The position numbers and the translations under genes were made by a program. From Carboxydocella thermautotrophica (GTDB lineage: Bacteria > Bacillota > GCA-003054495 > Carboxydocellales > Carboxydocellaceae), in contig CP028514.1 in NCBI GenBank assembly GCA_003054495.1, positions 2,496,001 to 2,560,000 of the forward strand: a stretch of DNA of 64,000 bases, in the 5' to 3' direction. This document shows positions 34,157-43,193 of the stretch, piece after piece (the first letter of the stretch is position 1; every line of letters starts with the position of its first letter). Below the pieces are notes generated by a model. It was not told the origin of the DNA. It did no database searches and saw nothing but the letters and a program-made list of their open reading frames with translations.

Positions 34157-35032
34157 TTAGACCTTAATTTCTTTGCCTATTCTTTGCTTCCTGCCTAGCT
34201 CGATAAATTCAGCTGGCGATAAATAGTTGAGTCCTGAATGGATACGTTCTTCGTTATAAAATTTTATAAAATCACTTACTACTTTGTAGGCTTCGGCATA
34301 TGTTTGGAACTCATACAAGCTTAAGCATTCTGCTTCTAGAATGCTATGAAATGCCTCTATGTGTGCATTCATGTTCGGTGTTCTATTGGGAATACGTTCA
34401 TGTTCGATTTTCAGACTCTGACATTTTTCCTGGAAAATACGAGATTTGAATTGTGGACCAATATCTGTTCTGATCACAGGTTTAATTTCTTCCTCAAGTA
34501 GTTTTCGCTTCCATAATGCCTGTTCCAGTGTTCTGGCAGCGTCTACACCTTCGCATTAAAGACCAATATGGTAACCGACGATCGACCTATCATATACATC
34601 AATTACATGACAGAATAAAGAGAAAAATCTTTTTTCACCCGCTATATAGCCATATTTCAAATCTGTTTCCCATAACTGGTTTGAATTATTTATAGTACGG
34701 TTCCTAGCCAGTTTTTTGGGATGATTGGGTTTTATTTTCCTTTGCGGACGTAGATTGCCCAGTTGCTTACATAAACGATAAACCTTCTTTTTATTGATGA
34801 TCAGTCCGAGAGTTTTCCGTAATGCCATGGTCAATTTGATATAACCATAGGCAAAGCCCTCATTTTCTATAAACTGTAATAGCCATTTTTTTATTTCTTC
34901 ATCACTTATCTTAGTCTTTTGTTCATCACAAGAATACCCAGGCACGGGACGTCCCCCACTTGCTCTCCTCTGGGCATATTCTCTCTTTAGCTGATAATAG
35001 TAAGTTGACCTGGATACCCCAACGATACGCAA
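34157..35032 (-). pseudogene. IS3-family transposase orfB, interrupted by a TAA codon
   Basis: The first part gives a helix-turn-helix-like start (MRIVGVSRSTYYYQLKREYA) and the beginning of the integrase core (LWETDLKYGYIAGEKRFFSL, with the first catalytic Asp). After HIGL a TAA at 34558-34556 interrupts, and the same frame resumes with the second Asp (RTDIGPQFKSR) and the catalytic Glu (FYNEERIHSGLNYLSPAEF). Only the nonsense codon breaks an otherwise complete DDE transposase. Confidence 0.88.
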
Positions 35033-35057
35033 TACTTTGACTGCTGGGTACCCTAGA

Positions 35058-35387
35058 TTAATCCATATTCAATCTTGTCAGCAAGTGAGGGTTTTTCTTT
35101 TTTACTAAATCACGAAGAATAGCTATTTCCAGGTCTTTTTCACCAAGAAGTTTCTTTAGCTGCTCATTTTCCTTAGTAAGCTGCTTGTAATCAGGATAAA
35201 TTTCATTAATAGTTGAATGTTCCACAGGTAAAGATTGATGTTTGCCCTGTTTGTATTCTCTTACCCAGCGGCTGACCATATTAGGATTCAGCTCGTGCCT
35301 TCTTGCTACTATGGCATTATTTCCTGTTTCCAGCGCTTCCTTAATGACTTGATTCTTAAATTCAGCGGTTTACTTTCTGCGTATCAT
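35058..35387 (-). pseudogene. IS3-family orfA, interrupted by an early TAA codon
   Basis: From ATG 35387 the reading is MIRRK, then TAA at 35372-35370, then TAEFKNQVIKEALETGNNAI and VARRHELNPNMVSRWVREYK. This is the helix-turn-helix leader of an IS3-family transposase, ending in a coiled coil (KENEQLKKLLGEKDLEIAIL). The stop replaces a codon that is usually Tyr in relatives. A shorter product from an internal ATG at 35279 would lack the DNA-binding head. Confidence 0.85.
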
Positions 35388-35456
35388 AAAATCGCCCCCT
35401 AACATTATTTTAACTCTTAAGAGTTCTAGTGTCCAAATGAGTTAGGGGGCTAAAAA

Positions 35457-35869
35457 AGTTTTGAATTCAACAGGGAGCCTGCTTTGAAGAGTTTCCCATA
35501 GTCGCTCTACTCTACCTTTGGCCTGGGGTGAACGTGCTGGAATAAGGGTTATACCTAGTTCTTTCATAGCTCTGCCAAACTGGGTGTCGTTAACAACTTT
35601 GCCTTGCAATTGATCCTCAATCGTAAGCTTTGAAGCGTTTTGGGAAAGAAAAATTGAGTGTCTGTCTGCATAGATACTTGCTGGAATACCGTGCTTGTTA
35701 ATGATTTGCCAGGTTACCTCAAAATATCCTTGCAAGCATTCATTCTTGGCCAGGTAGAGTCCTACTATTTTCCCGGTAGCATCGTCAATTGCACCATGGA
35801 AGGCAAACTTTTCATTAGTGCCAAACCATTCAAAAGGAGTGGCATTCATTTGTATAAGGAGGCCTTGGA
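35457..35869 (-). mobile_element. internal fragment of an IS1202-like (ISNCY family) element
   Basis: This segment is nearly identical (a handful of base differences) to 37495-37909 in the larger IS1202-like element. It encodes the middle of the transposase (MNATPFEWFGTNEKFAFHGA, then DRHSIFLSQNASKL and PARSPQAKGRVERLWETLQS). It has no ends of its own and is flanked directly by the two IS3-family copies. In this copy the codon that is TAA at 37871-37869 of the other copy is GAA, so the fragment preserves the ancestral state. Confidence 0.88.
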
Positions 35870-36850
35870 GTGACGATAAAAGTGCAGTCGCAAAACACCC
35901 TCAAATACGATAAAATAGACGTACGTGAACTGAGGAGGATGCGACAATGGGAACATATGATAAGCAGTTTAAAAATGAAGCCGTTCGACTGTCGGACGAG
36001 GTTGGTGTAAAAAAAAGCGGCTCAGCAGCTAGGGATACCATACTATACTTTAGCTGATTGGCGGAGCAAGCGAAAACAATATGGAGATCAGGCTTACGTC
36101 GGCAGTGGTCACTCATATCCAAGTGAAGGAAAAAGGCAACGTGAAATAGAGCTTGAGCGTGAGAATGCTGAACTACGCAGGGCAAATGAGATACTAAAGG
36201 ATGCATTGTGTTTTTTCGCAAAAGACCGGAAGAAGTAAAACCGTGCCAGCTTTATAGATATATCAGCATTAGACGGAAATGTTGGAACGTTAAGGAAATG
36301 TGCCGAGTACTAGGGGTCAGCGAATCAGGATATTATCGCAGCCTGAGAGCTTCGGACAAACCGAAACGTCGAGAGCTTCTTCTGGTCAGGATAAAAGAAA
36401 TCATTAGACAAAATGAGGATAACGATAATTATGGCGCCCGGCGAATCCATTTGGCACTTATTCAGGAAGGTGTAAAGGCCAGCTATAGCTCTGTATACCG
36501 AGCAATGAAGCAAAACGGGCTAATAAAGAAGCCTAAGCTACATCCAAATGGTATTACCCGTGAGGATGCAGAAGCCCATAAGAGCGAAAACCTGATTCAG
36601 CGCAACTTTACTGCGGAAACACCGAAACAAAAGTGGCCGGCGGACATTACTGAAGTACCATGTTCAGACGGCAAGTTATATGTAGCAGCAGTCTTGGACT
36701 GTTTTAATGGTGAAATCGTTGGGTTGGCAATGGATGATAATATGAGGAAGGAGCTCTGTATACAAGCTTTTGAGAGTGCTTGCAAATCGAGAAACGCTCG
36801 TGGCATGATATTTCACAGCGACAGGGGCAGTCAATTTACAAGCTGTCAAT
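35870..36850 (+). mobile_element. second IS3-family element, truncated at its 3' end
   Basis: The plus-strand element begins about where similarity to the IS1202-like fragment stops, and ends where the left inverted repeat of the IS1202-like element begins (36853). It encodes orfA and orfB of a different IS3 subgroup from the copy at 34-35.4 kb. The part encoding the catalytic Glu and the right end are missing, and they do not reappear after 38377. Confidence 0.8.
35947..36238 (+). pseudogene. IS3-family orfA with a frameshift in an A8 run
   Basis: MGTYDKQFKNEAVRLSDEVG is the typical leader. The frame is lost in a run of eight A (about 36009-36016), and the alternative frame continues AAQQLGIPYYTLADWRSKRK to a leucine-zipper-like tail (REIELERENAELRRANEILK) ending in FFAKDRKK. 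One base removed from the A run restores a normal orfA. Confidence 0.8.
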
Positions 36851-36852
36851 AA
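36208..36852 (+). pseudogene. IS3-family transposase orfB, 3' truncated by another insertion
   Basis: About 214 codons. It overlaps the end of orfA at GTGTTTTTTCGC, which has the T-rich look of a programmed frameshift site. It covers the HTH_21 region (RRIHLALIQEGVKASYSSVY) and the rve core with first Asp (WPADITEVPC) and second Asp (FHSDRGSQFTS). The Glu-containing C-terminus is absent because the IS1202-like element begins right after GSQFTS. Confidence 0.87.
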
Positions 36853-36884
36853 CTTGTGAAAATGTCACCCCCTGCTAAGAACCT

Positions 36885-37001
36885 AACCTGGCTTTGGCAA
36901 TTGTAGTTATTATGTTCGGTTAAGTCAAGGGTAAAGTGAACGGGCTTCGCCCGCCCTTGACTTAACCTCACTTCATAACTTTTGGCAAATCAAGCCCGGT
37001 T
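36885..37001. repeat. long imperfect hairpin element inside the IS1202-like insertion sequence
   Basis: Outer arms AACCTGGCTT and AAGCCCGGTT, an inner perfect stem GGTTAAGTCAAGGG with CCCTTGACTTAACC, and an apex GGGCTTCGCCC. The apical part (TCAAGGGTAAAG ... CTTCGCCC ... CGCCCTTGA) is shared with the hairpin at 34033-34154 although the two host elements belong to different IS families. Confidence 0.85.
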
Positions 37002-37032
37002 AAGGTTTCCTTAAAATTAGATCCAGGCAAAG

Positions 37033-38316
37033 CTAAGCATACTTTCGGAGAAATATCTCTTCAAGCATTTTTAAAATATCCCTGTCACTGTCTTCGTAGG
37101 TAAGTCTTTTAACCAGATTGTGTCCATACTTAAAGTAATGCGTATCTGGAGGTATATAGGGCTTTCTCTCAGTAGCTTCAGTTTTTGGTTTTTGAGTCTT
37201 TTGCGGCTTAACATAGGGGAGCGTTTCAAATACAGTGTTTTTGTATTGCACTTTTACGCCAAAAACCGGACTTAATAGATAACCTTAAAATGCCTGTTAT
37301 AAAAAGAAAATACACCCCCATTATCGATAGTTCTTTTTTGTTTAACACATAGTATATGGCCAATATCAATGTTTTGGTCAAGCGCCCTATAAGCAGTTTC
37401 GGGCTCTAAAGCTTTCACCGCAAACTGACTGTTAAATTTCTCTATATATTGAGATAGGAACTCATTAGCTTCATCAATAGTGGTAATACCGGCTATTTTG
37501 AATTCAACGGGGAGCCTGCTTTGAAGAGTTTCCCATAGTCGCTCTACTCTACCTTTGGCCTGGGGTGAACGTGCTGGAATAAGGGTTATACCTAGTTCTT
37601 TCATAGCTCTGCCAAACTGGGTGTCGTTAACAACTTTGCCTTGCAATTGATCCTCAATCGTAAGCTTTGAAGCGTTTTGGGAGAGAAAAATTGAGTGTCT
37701 GTCTGCATAGATACTTGCTGGAATACCGTGCTTGTTAACGATTTGCCAGATTACCTCAAAATATCCTTGCAAGCATTCATTCTTGGCCAGGTAGAGTCCT
37801 ACTATTTTCCCGGTAGCATCGTCAATTGCACCATGGAGAGCAAACTTTTCATTAGTGCCAAACCATTAAAAAGGAGTGGCATTCATTTGTATAAGGAGGC
37901 CTTCCTGAGGCTTTCTCTTTCTGCGGCGATGAGGTTTAAATCTCCTTCGTTTCTTAGGACTGTTAATGCCTGCTTTGGTCAAAATAGTGTGGAGACAGGA
38001 ATAACTTATGGCTATTCCCTCGTGCTCCTCCAGAAGCTCCATAAAGTGCTTGAAATTGGCGTTCTTGTACTTATCGGATTGTTTCAATGAGATAATCTTG
38101 CTTTTAAGCTCGTCAGTGAGTGCATGCTGCGGCTTACGACCTGTATTTTTATGGATAAGGAACGCCGGCCCTTGTTCCATCACTCCTTTTTTAAGGCGCT
38201 TAATCTGGCGTTCACTTAGACCTAAGCTCATAGCTGCTTCACTGATTGATAGTTTCCCATCAATTAAGGAAGAAATTACCTTGTACCTATTTAATTGTTC
38301 TTGTGTCATTAGATAA
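37033..38316 (-). pseudogene. IS1202-like transposase, broken by a nonsense codon and a frameshift
   Basis: From MTQEQLNRYKVISSLIDGKL the frame runs through a helix-turn-helix (AAMSLGLSERQIKRLKKG) to MNATPF, where TAA at 37871-37869 replaces the GAA kept in the 35.4-kb fragment. It continues WFGTNEKFAFHGAIDDATGK through the catalytic core to FYNRHFKVIY (37272). A one-base shift then leads into VQYKNTVFETLPYVKPQKTQ, ending at 37033. The reconstructed protein is about 427 residues. Confidence 0.85.
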
Positions 38317-38403
38317 CGCACCTCGTTTTTCATAGTGACATTTATCAAAATATTCTACAAGTTGACATTATCACAAGATAATCACAATAATATATTATGA
38401 TTT

Positions 38404-38441
38404 AAAGCCCCTTGTTTACTTCTCAGTAAACAAAGGGCTTC
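38404..38441 (-). terminator. terminator downstream of gatB
   Basis: AGCCC-TTTGTTTACT pairs with AGTAAACAAGGGGCT with one mismatch, and a T-rich run follows. It separates gatB from the insertion-sequence region. Confidence 0.8.
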
Positions 38442-38445
38442 TCTC

Positions 38446-39900
38446 TTACTTATTCAAATACTCCACCAGCAATTTGTTCACCAGCTGGGGATTGGCCTTG
38501 CCTCTGGTTTCCTTCATCACCTGACCGACCAGGAAGCCGATAGCTCTTTCTTTCCCGGCCTTGTAGTCCGCTACCGACTGGGGATTGGCCTCAACTACTT
38601 TAGCCACAATGGCCGCCAGGGCCCCCTCGTCACTGATTTGCACCAGCCCTTTCTCCTTGATGATTTCCTCCGGTTCCCGGCCAGTAGCAAACATTTCTTC
38701 AAACACCGTCTTGGCAATCTTGACACTGATAGTACCGTTCTCCTGCAGCTTCAAAAGCTGGGCCAGCTGCTGTGGCTTAATCCTGGACTGCTGGATTTCC
38801 ATCCCCTCCGCATTCAGCAGGCGGGAGAATTCCCCCATCAGCCAGTTGCTGATGGCCTTGGCATCGTGATGGTACTGCAGACAGGCCTCAAAATAGTCGG
38901 CCATCGCTTTGGAAGCGGTGATCACGCCGGCATCATAAGCGGGCAGGCCCAGTTCCTGAATATAACGCTGCTGCCGGGCGTCCGGCAGTTCCGGCAAGGA
39001 ACGGCGTATTTCCTCCACCCAGGCCCGGTCGATTACAAGCGGAACCAGGTCCGGCTCCGGGAAGTAGCGGTAATCATGGGCTTCTTCCTTGGAGCGCATG
39101 CTCAGGGTTACCCCCCGGTTTTCATCCCAGGTCCGGGTTTCCTGAACGATTCTGCCCCCTTCATCCAGGATGGCAGCCTGGCGTTCCACTTCATACTCCA
39201 GGGCCCGTTGCAGGGCCTTAAAGGAGTTCATATTCTTCAGCTCCGTTTTGGTGCCAAATTCCTTGCTGCCAATAGGCCGTAAGGAAACGTTGGCATCACA
39301 GCGCAAAGAGCCCTCTTCCATCTTGCAATCGGAAATCTCGGTATACTGGATAATCGCCTTCAGTTTTTCCAGATACAGGCGCGCCTCTTCCGGTGAGCGC
39401 AAATCCGGTTCGGAGACGATCTCAATCAGCGGCACTCCCGTCCGGTTATAATCCACCAGAGAATAATCAGCCCCGCTGATATTGGCAGCACCCTGGTGCA
39501 CCAGCTTGCCGGCATCCTCTTCCATGTGGATACGGGTGATACCGATTCGTTTGGTTTCACCATTTACTTCGATTTCCAGATAGCCGTTTTTGGCTATGGG
39601 CAAATCGTACTGGGAAATCTGATAGGCCTTGGGCAAGTCAGGATAAAAATAGTTTTTGCGGTCGAACTTGCTGAATTCAGCGATTTCGCAGTTCAAGGCC
39701 AAACCAGCCTTAATGGCATATTCCACTACTCGCCGGTTCAGGACAGGCAAAACCCCTGGCAAACCCAGGCAAACAGGGCAGACATGCGTATTCTGGCTCC
39801 CGCCGAATTCGGTAGGGCAGCTGCAAAAGATCTTGGATTTAGTTTTCAGTTCAACGTGAACCTCCAGACCGATGACGATCTCGTAATCCTTTAATGGCAT
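38446..39900 (-). CDS. gatB: Asp-tRNA(Asn)/Glu-tRNA(Gln) amidotransferase subunit B
   Basis: 484 residues. The start at 39900 ([20 protein letters not shown]) follows GGAGGTG by 6 bases. The GatB cradle signatures are present: [40 protein letters not shown], and a C-terminal YqeY-like tail domain (about 330-484). Subunit B binds tRNA and carries out the kinase and transamidation steps with GatA, giving Gln-tRNA or Asn-tRNA. It is the last gene of gatCAB and is 17 bases after gatA. Confidence 0.96.
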   Translation of the reverse strand: MPLKDYEIVIGLEVHVELKTKSKIFCSCPTEFGGSQNTHVCPVCLGLPGVLPVLNRRVVEYAIKAGLALNCEIAEFSKFDRKNYFYPDLPKAYQISQYDLPIAKNGYLEIEVNGETKRIGITRIHMEEDAGKLVHQGAANISGADYSLVDYNRTGVPLIEIVSEPDLRSPEEARLYLEKLKAIIQYTEISDCKMEEGSLRCDANVSLRPIGSKEFGTKTELKNMNSFKALQRALEYEVERQAAILDEGGRIVQETRTWDENRGVTLSMRSKEEAHDYRYFPEPDLVPLVIDRAWVEEIRRSLPELPDARQQRYIQELGLPAYDAGVITASKAMADYFEACLQYHHDAKAISNWLMGEFSRLLNAEGMEIQQSRIKPQQLAQLLKLQENGTISVKIAKTVFEEMFATGREPEEIIKEKGLVQISDEGALAAIVAKVVEANPQSVADYKAGKERAIGFLVGQVMKETRGKANPQLVNKLLVEYLNK

Positions 39901-39917
39901 CTTCCACACCTCCGCAA

Positions 39918-41375
39918 TTACAGTTGGGGATACAATGGGGCCGGCAACAAGGCCTGTTCCACTGCATAGCTGACCCGGAACAGGGTGGCTTCGTCAAAGG
40001 CCTTGCCCATAAATTGTACCCCCACTGGCAAGCCATCTGTCAGCCCTACCGGGATGCTGATAGCCGGAATCCCTGCCAGGTTGGAGGACATGGTAAAGAT
40101 ATCGGACAGATACATGGAGATGGGATCGGCAGCCTTTTCCCCGAATTTGAAAGCTACCGTCGGAGTGGTAGGTGAAAGCAATACATCAAACCGGGCAAAC
40201 GCCTGGTCAAAATCCTGTTTAATTAAGGTCCGTACCTTTAAAGCTTTGAGATAATAGGCATCATAGTAGCCGGAACTCAATGCATAAGTCCCCAGCATGA
40301 TGCGACGCTTGACTTCCGGGCCAAATCCCTGACTGCGGGTCTTTTTGTACATCTCCACGATGTCTTCCCCTTCAACCCTGAGGCCGTATTGCACGCCATC
40401 ATAACGGGCCAGGTTGGAGCTGGCTTCCGCCGGGGCAATCAGGTAATAGGTTGCCAGAGCATACCTGGTATGGGGCAAAGAACATTCCCCTACCTCTGCC
40501 CCCAAATCTTCAAGAGCCTTGATGGTCTTCTCCACTGCGGCCCGAATTTCCGGCTGAATACCTTCTACCTGGTAATATTCCCTCGGTACCCCTACTTTCA
40601 GCCCTTTGACCCCGCCTTCTAAAGCCTGCAGATAGTCAGGCACAGGCAAGCCTGCCGAAGTGGAGTCTTTGGGGTCATGGCCGGCAATGGTCTGGGTAAT
40701 CAGGGCACAATCCCGCACCGTACGGGCAAAAGGACCGATCTGATCCAGACTGGAAGCAAACGCGATCAGGCCATAGCGGGAAACCAGGCCATAAGTGGGC
40801 TTTAATCCTACCAGACCGCAAAAAGCCGCCGGCTGGCGAATAGAGCCCCCGGTATCGGAACCCAGGGAAAACAGAGCCTCCCCGGCTGCCACTGCTGCAG
40901 CCGAGCCCCCGGAAGACCCTCCGGGCACCCGCTCCAGGTCATAGGGGTTATGGGTAGGGAAAAAGCCTGAATTCTCCGTGGATGAACCCATAGCGAACTC
41001 ATCCAGGTTGGTTTTGCCCACCAGAACCGCCCCGGCTGCCTGCAGCTTGTCCCAGACTGTGGCATTGTAGGGGGGAATGAAATTATGTAATATTTTAGAC
41101 GAGCAGGTAGTGCGAATCCCTCTGGTACACATATTGTCCTTGAGAGCAAAGGGAATCCCGGCCAGCGGTCCCAGTTCTTCCCCCTGTTGCCGTCTGCGGT
41201 CAATTTCCTCCGCCTGGGCCAGAGCCTGTTCCCTGGTAACAGTGACAAAAGCCTGGACCTGGTTGTCCACCTGCTCAATCCTGTCCAGGATGGCCCGGGT
41301 AAGTTCCACACTGCTGATTTCTCCCTGAGCCAGCATTTTACTGGCCTGTTCCACCGTCAATGTATGTAAACTCAA
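39918..41375 (-). CDS. gatA: Asp-tRNA(Asn)/Glu-tRNA(Gln) amidotransferase subunit A
   Basis: 485 residues of the amidase-signature family. The catalytic Ser-cisSer-Lys elements are seen: Lys in [12 protein letters not shown], and the glycine/serine-rich [20 protein letters not shown] with [20 protein letters not shown]. GatA releases ammonia from glutamine for the transamidation performed on misacylated tRNA. It is between gatC (14 bases) and gatB. Confidence 0.97.
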   Translation of the reverse strand: MSLHTLTVEQASKMLAQGEISSVELTRAILDRIEQVDNQVQAFVTVTREQALAQAEEIDRRRQQGEELGPLAGIPFALKDNMCTRGIRTTCSSKILHNFIPPYNATVWDKLQAAGAVLVGKTNLDEFAMGSSTENSGFFPTHNPYDLERVPGGSSGGSAAAVAAGEALFSLGSDTGGSIRQPAAFCGLVGLKPTYGLVSRYGLIAFASSLDQIGPFARTVRDCALITQTIAGHDPKDSTSAGLPVPDYLQALEGGVKGLKVGVPREYYQVEGIQPEIRAAVEKTIKALEDLGAEVGECSLPHTRYALATYYLIAPAEASSNLARYDGVQYGLRVEGEDIVEMYKKTRSQGFGPEVKRRIMLGTYALSSGYYDAYYLKALKVRTLIKQDFDQAFARFDVLLSPTTPTVAFKFGEKAADPISMYLSDIFTMSSNLAGIPAISIPVGLTDGLPVGVQFMGKAFDEATLFRVSYAVEQALLPAPLYPQL

Positions 41376-41388
41376 TGCCTGTCCCTCC

Positions 41389-41670
41389 TTAGACTATTTT
41401 CGGCACTTTAAAGAAGCCATCTTCTGCTTCCGGCGCAGCAGCCACAGCCTCCTCATTGCTTAAACCGGGCTTGACCTCATCATCCCGGAAGACATTTTGC
41501 ATGGGAATAGCGTGGGCAGTGGGAGGAATCTCACTGGTATCCAGTTGCTTCAACTGGTCAGCATATTCTAAAATAGCATTGAGCTGCTGGGTAAACATCT
41601 CTTTTTCTTCTTCAGTCAGCTCCAAACGGGCCAGCATGGCGACGTGTTCGACATCCTGTTTGGTGATCAT
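41389..41670 (-). CDS. gatC: Asp-tRNA(Asn)/Glu-tRNA(Gln) amidotransferase subunit C
   Basis: 93 residues beginning [20 protein letters not shown], with the conserved ending [20 protein letters not shown] and FFKVPKIV. GatC stabilises the GatA-GatB pair. The ATG at 41670 follows GGAAGGTG; the longer in-frame upstream reading is non-coding leader. First gene of the gat operon. Confidence 0.93.
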   Translation of the reverse strand: MITKQDVEHVAMLARLELTEEEKEMFTQQLNAILEYADQLKQLDTSEIPPTAHAIPMQNVFRDDEVKPGLSNEEAVAAAPEAEDGFFKVPKIV

Positions 41671-41716
41671 GGTTTCACCTTCCTTATTGGCATTTTCTCG
41701 GCAATTCATAAATTTC

Positions 41717-41745
41717 ATTATAGCAAAATTCGGGAAAATGGGCAA
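41717..41745 (-). promoter_or_regulatory. predicted promoter of gatCAB
   Basis: TTGCCC and TATAAT (41722-41717) are separated by 17 bases, 47 bases before the gatC ATG. The divergent plus-strand gene starts at 41770. Confidence 0.6.
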
Positions 41746-41769
41746 ATCAACAGGGATTGGAGGCCAGCA

Positions 41770-42423
41770 ATGAAAGTTGAAATTTTTCCAGCAGAAATCA
41801 AAGGCAACCAGGGCTATGACCTGCGCATCCTGGACCCTTCTGCCACGATAGCAGACTATTTACAGGCGATTAATGAATTCATCGAAAATGGTCCGTCCCG
41901 GCGGACCAGAGCCCCTGTGCGGCAATGTAAAGGCTGTGACCTCTGTTGTTATGAGCGAATCCCGCTAACCTATATTGACGTTCTTGTATTATACCGCCAT
42001 CTCCATGGCCAGTACCCTGCTCCTGCCCAGCTGCTCTCTTTTCTCAACAGCCATGCTTACATTTATGTCCAGGGCAGGGCGGTGGATATCAGTCTGGCTA
42101 GAGACGAACAGGGCGCCTGTATCTTTCTGGATCAAACTACCGGCACCTGCCGGGTTTATCAGGCCCGGCCGCTGGTTTGTCAAACCTATCTCTGTTCCCC
42201 GGCGGGCAAAAACTTTACCAGGCTGCGCAATACTATCGTCAATCTGGGAGAAGATGAACTGGTCCGACAGTGGCTGCTGGCTACACAAGCCTGCGGAGCC
42301 GAACTTTACTTTCACGAAGGCTGGCAGCCCCGGGTCAGGCTGTCTGACTGGGATCCGGGGCCTTTTGCTGAGAAAAAGGATTATGGCGAAGTGATTTTAA
42401 GTCAGTTTCTAGAAAGGAGATAA
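41770..42423 (+). CDS. YkgJ-family cysteine-cluster protein
   Basis: 217 residues. A cysteine cluster RQCKGCDLCCYERIPLTY near residue 55-72 and CIFLDQTTGTCRVYQARPLV followed by CQTYLC match the YkgJ/CxxCxxCC family, proposed to bind zinc or an iron-sulfur cluster. The biochemical role is unknown. The start at 41770 follows TTGGAGG. It is divergent from gatC and followed directly by the SDR gene, 2 bases apart. Confidence 0.78.
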   Translation: MKVEIFPAEIKGNQGYDLRILDPSATIADYLQAINEFIENGPSRRTRAPVRQCKGCDLCCYERIPLTYIDVLVLYRHLHGQYPAPAQLLSFLNSHAYIYVQGRAVDISLARDEQGACIFLDQTTGTCRVYQARPLVCQTYLCSPAGKNFTRLRNTIVNLGEDELVRQWLLATQACGAELYFHEGWQPRVRLSDWDPGPFAEKKDYGEVILSQFLERR

Positions 42424-42425
42424 CC

Positions 42426-43151
42426 ATGAAGAAAACAGCTATTATTACCGGTGGCGCCCATGGTATTGGTAAAGCTATTGCCCTTAAACTACTTCAGCAA
42501 CAAATTCAGGTCGCTATCTGGGATATCGCTGAACAGGCCGGAAAGGAAACAGAAGCGGAACTGCAGCATCATGGCAAAATTAAATTCTTCCTGGTCGATA
42601 TCGCCTCAGAACCCCAGGTAAGGGAAGCAATACAGGCTACCGTCGCTTATTTTGGGGGCATAGATTATCTGGTCAATAATGCAGCCATATCATGTAACAA
42701 GCCATTGGCTGAATTGACTTTAGCTGAATGGGAACGGGTCATAACCGTTAACCTGACAGGAACTTTCCTGTGCACTAAATATGCTGCCCCCCACCTCAGA
42801 GAACGGCAGGGGGCAATTGTCAACCTCTGCTCTACCCGGGCCTTCATGTCCGAACCCAATACAGAAGCCTATTCTGCCTCCAAAGGGGGCATCTATGCCT
42901 TAACCCACGCCCTGGCCATGAGCCTGGGCCCGGAAGTGAGGGTTAACTGCATCAGCCCTGGCTGGATTGAAGTAAATAATCCAGAAGCTCTAACCAGCAG
43001 TGACCATCAGCAACATCCAGTCGGCCGGGTGGGCAAAGCTGAAGATGTAGCTGCCCTGGCCTGGTTTTTGCTTTCCGACGAAAGCGGGTTTATTACCGGG
43101 CAAAACTTCATTATCGATGGTGGTATGACCAGAAAAATGATTTATCTTTAA
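42426..43151 (+). CDS. short-chain dehydrogenase/reductase
   Basis: 241 residues. The classical SDR fold: cofactor motif TGGAHGIGKA, NNAA at about 85-88, the catalytic Ser in NLCSTRAF, YSASKGG (Tyr and Lys), and the C-terminal FITGQNFIIDGGM typical of the FabG/glucose-dehydrogenase-like clade. The substrate cannot be told from sequence. The downstream terminator is shared with menG. Confidence 0.9.
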   Translation: MKKTAIITGGAHGIGKAIALKLLQQQIQVAIWDIAEQAGKETEAELQHHGKIKFFLVDIASEPQVREAIQATVAYFGGIDYLVNNAAISCNKPLAELTLAEWERVITVNLTGTFLCTKYAAPHLRERQGAIVNLCSTRAFMSEPNTEAYSASKGGIYALTHALAMSLGPEVRVNCISPGWIEVNNPEALTSSDHQQHPVGRVGKAEDVAALAWFLLSDESGFITGQNFIIDGGMTRKMIYL

Positions 43152-43154
43152 AGT

Positions 43155-43193
43155 AAAAACTCCTGCCCTCCCAACCAGGGCAGGAGCTTTTTT
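43155..43193. terminator. bidirectional terminator between the SDR gene and menG
   Basis: CTCCTGCCCT pairs with AGGGCAGGAG, flanked by an A-run on one side and TTTTTT on the other, so it can stop convergent transcription from both sides. The menG stop codon lies within the T-run. Confidence 0.88.

Larger units (their letters stand above)
33981..35449 (-). mobile_element. IS3-family insertion sequence, transposase inactivated by stop codons
   Basis: Related inverted repeats bound it: CCCCCTAA-TTTTGGACAC at 33981 and, reversed, CCCCCTAA-CTCATTTGGACAC ending at 35449. CTAA flanks both sides (33977-33980 and 35450-35453), a possible 4-base target duplication. Inside are orfA and orfB on the minus strand, both broken by TAA codons. 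A 122-base hairpin lies between the orfB stop and the left end. Confidence 0.85.
36853..38377 (-). mobile_element. IS1202-like (ISNCY family) insertion sequence with a decayed transposase
   Basis: The inverted ends CTTGTGAAAATGTCA (36853-36867) and, reversed, CTTGTGATAATGTCA (38377-38363) differ at one base and define 1,525 bp. ATAA flanks both ends. The transposase is on the minus strand and carries one nonsense codon and one frameshift. A 117-base hairpin sits between the transposase end and the left terminus. It is inserted into the second IS3 element. Confidence 0.85.
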
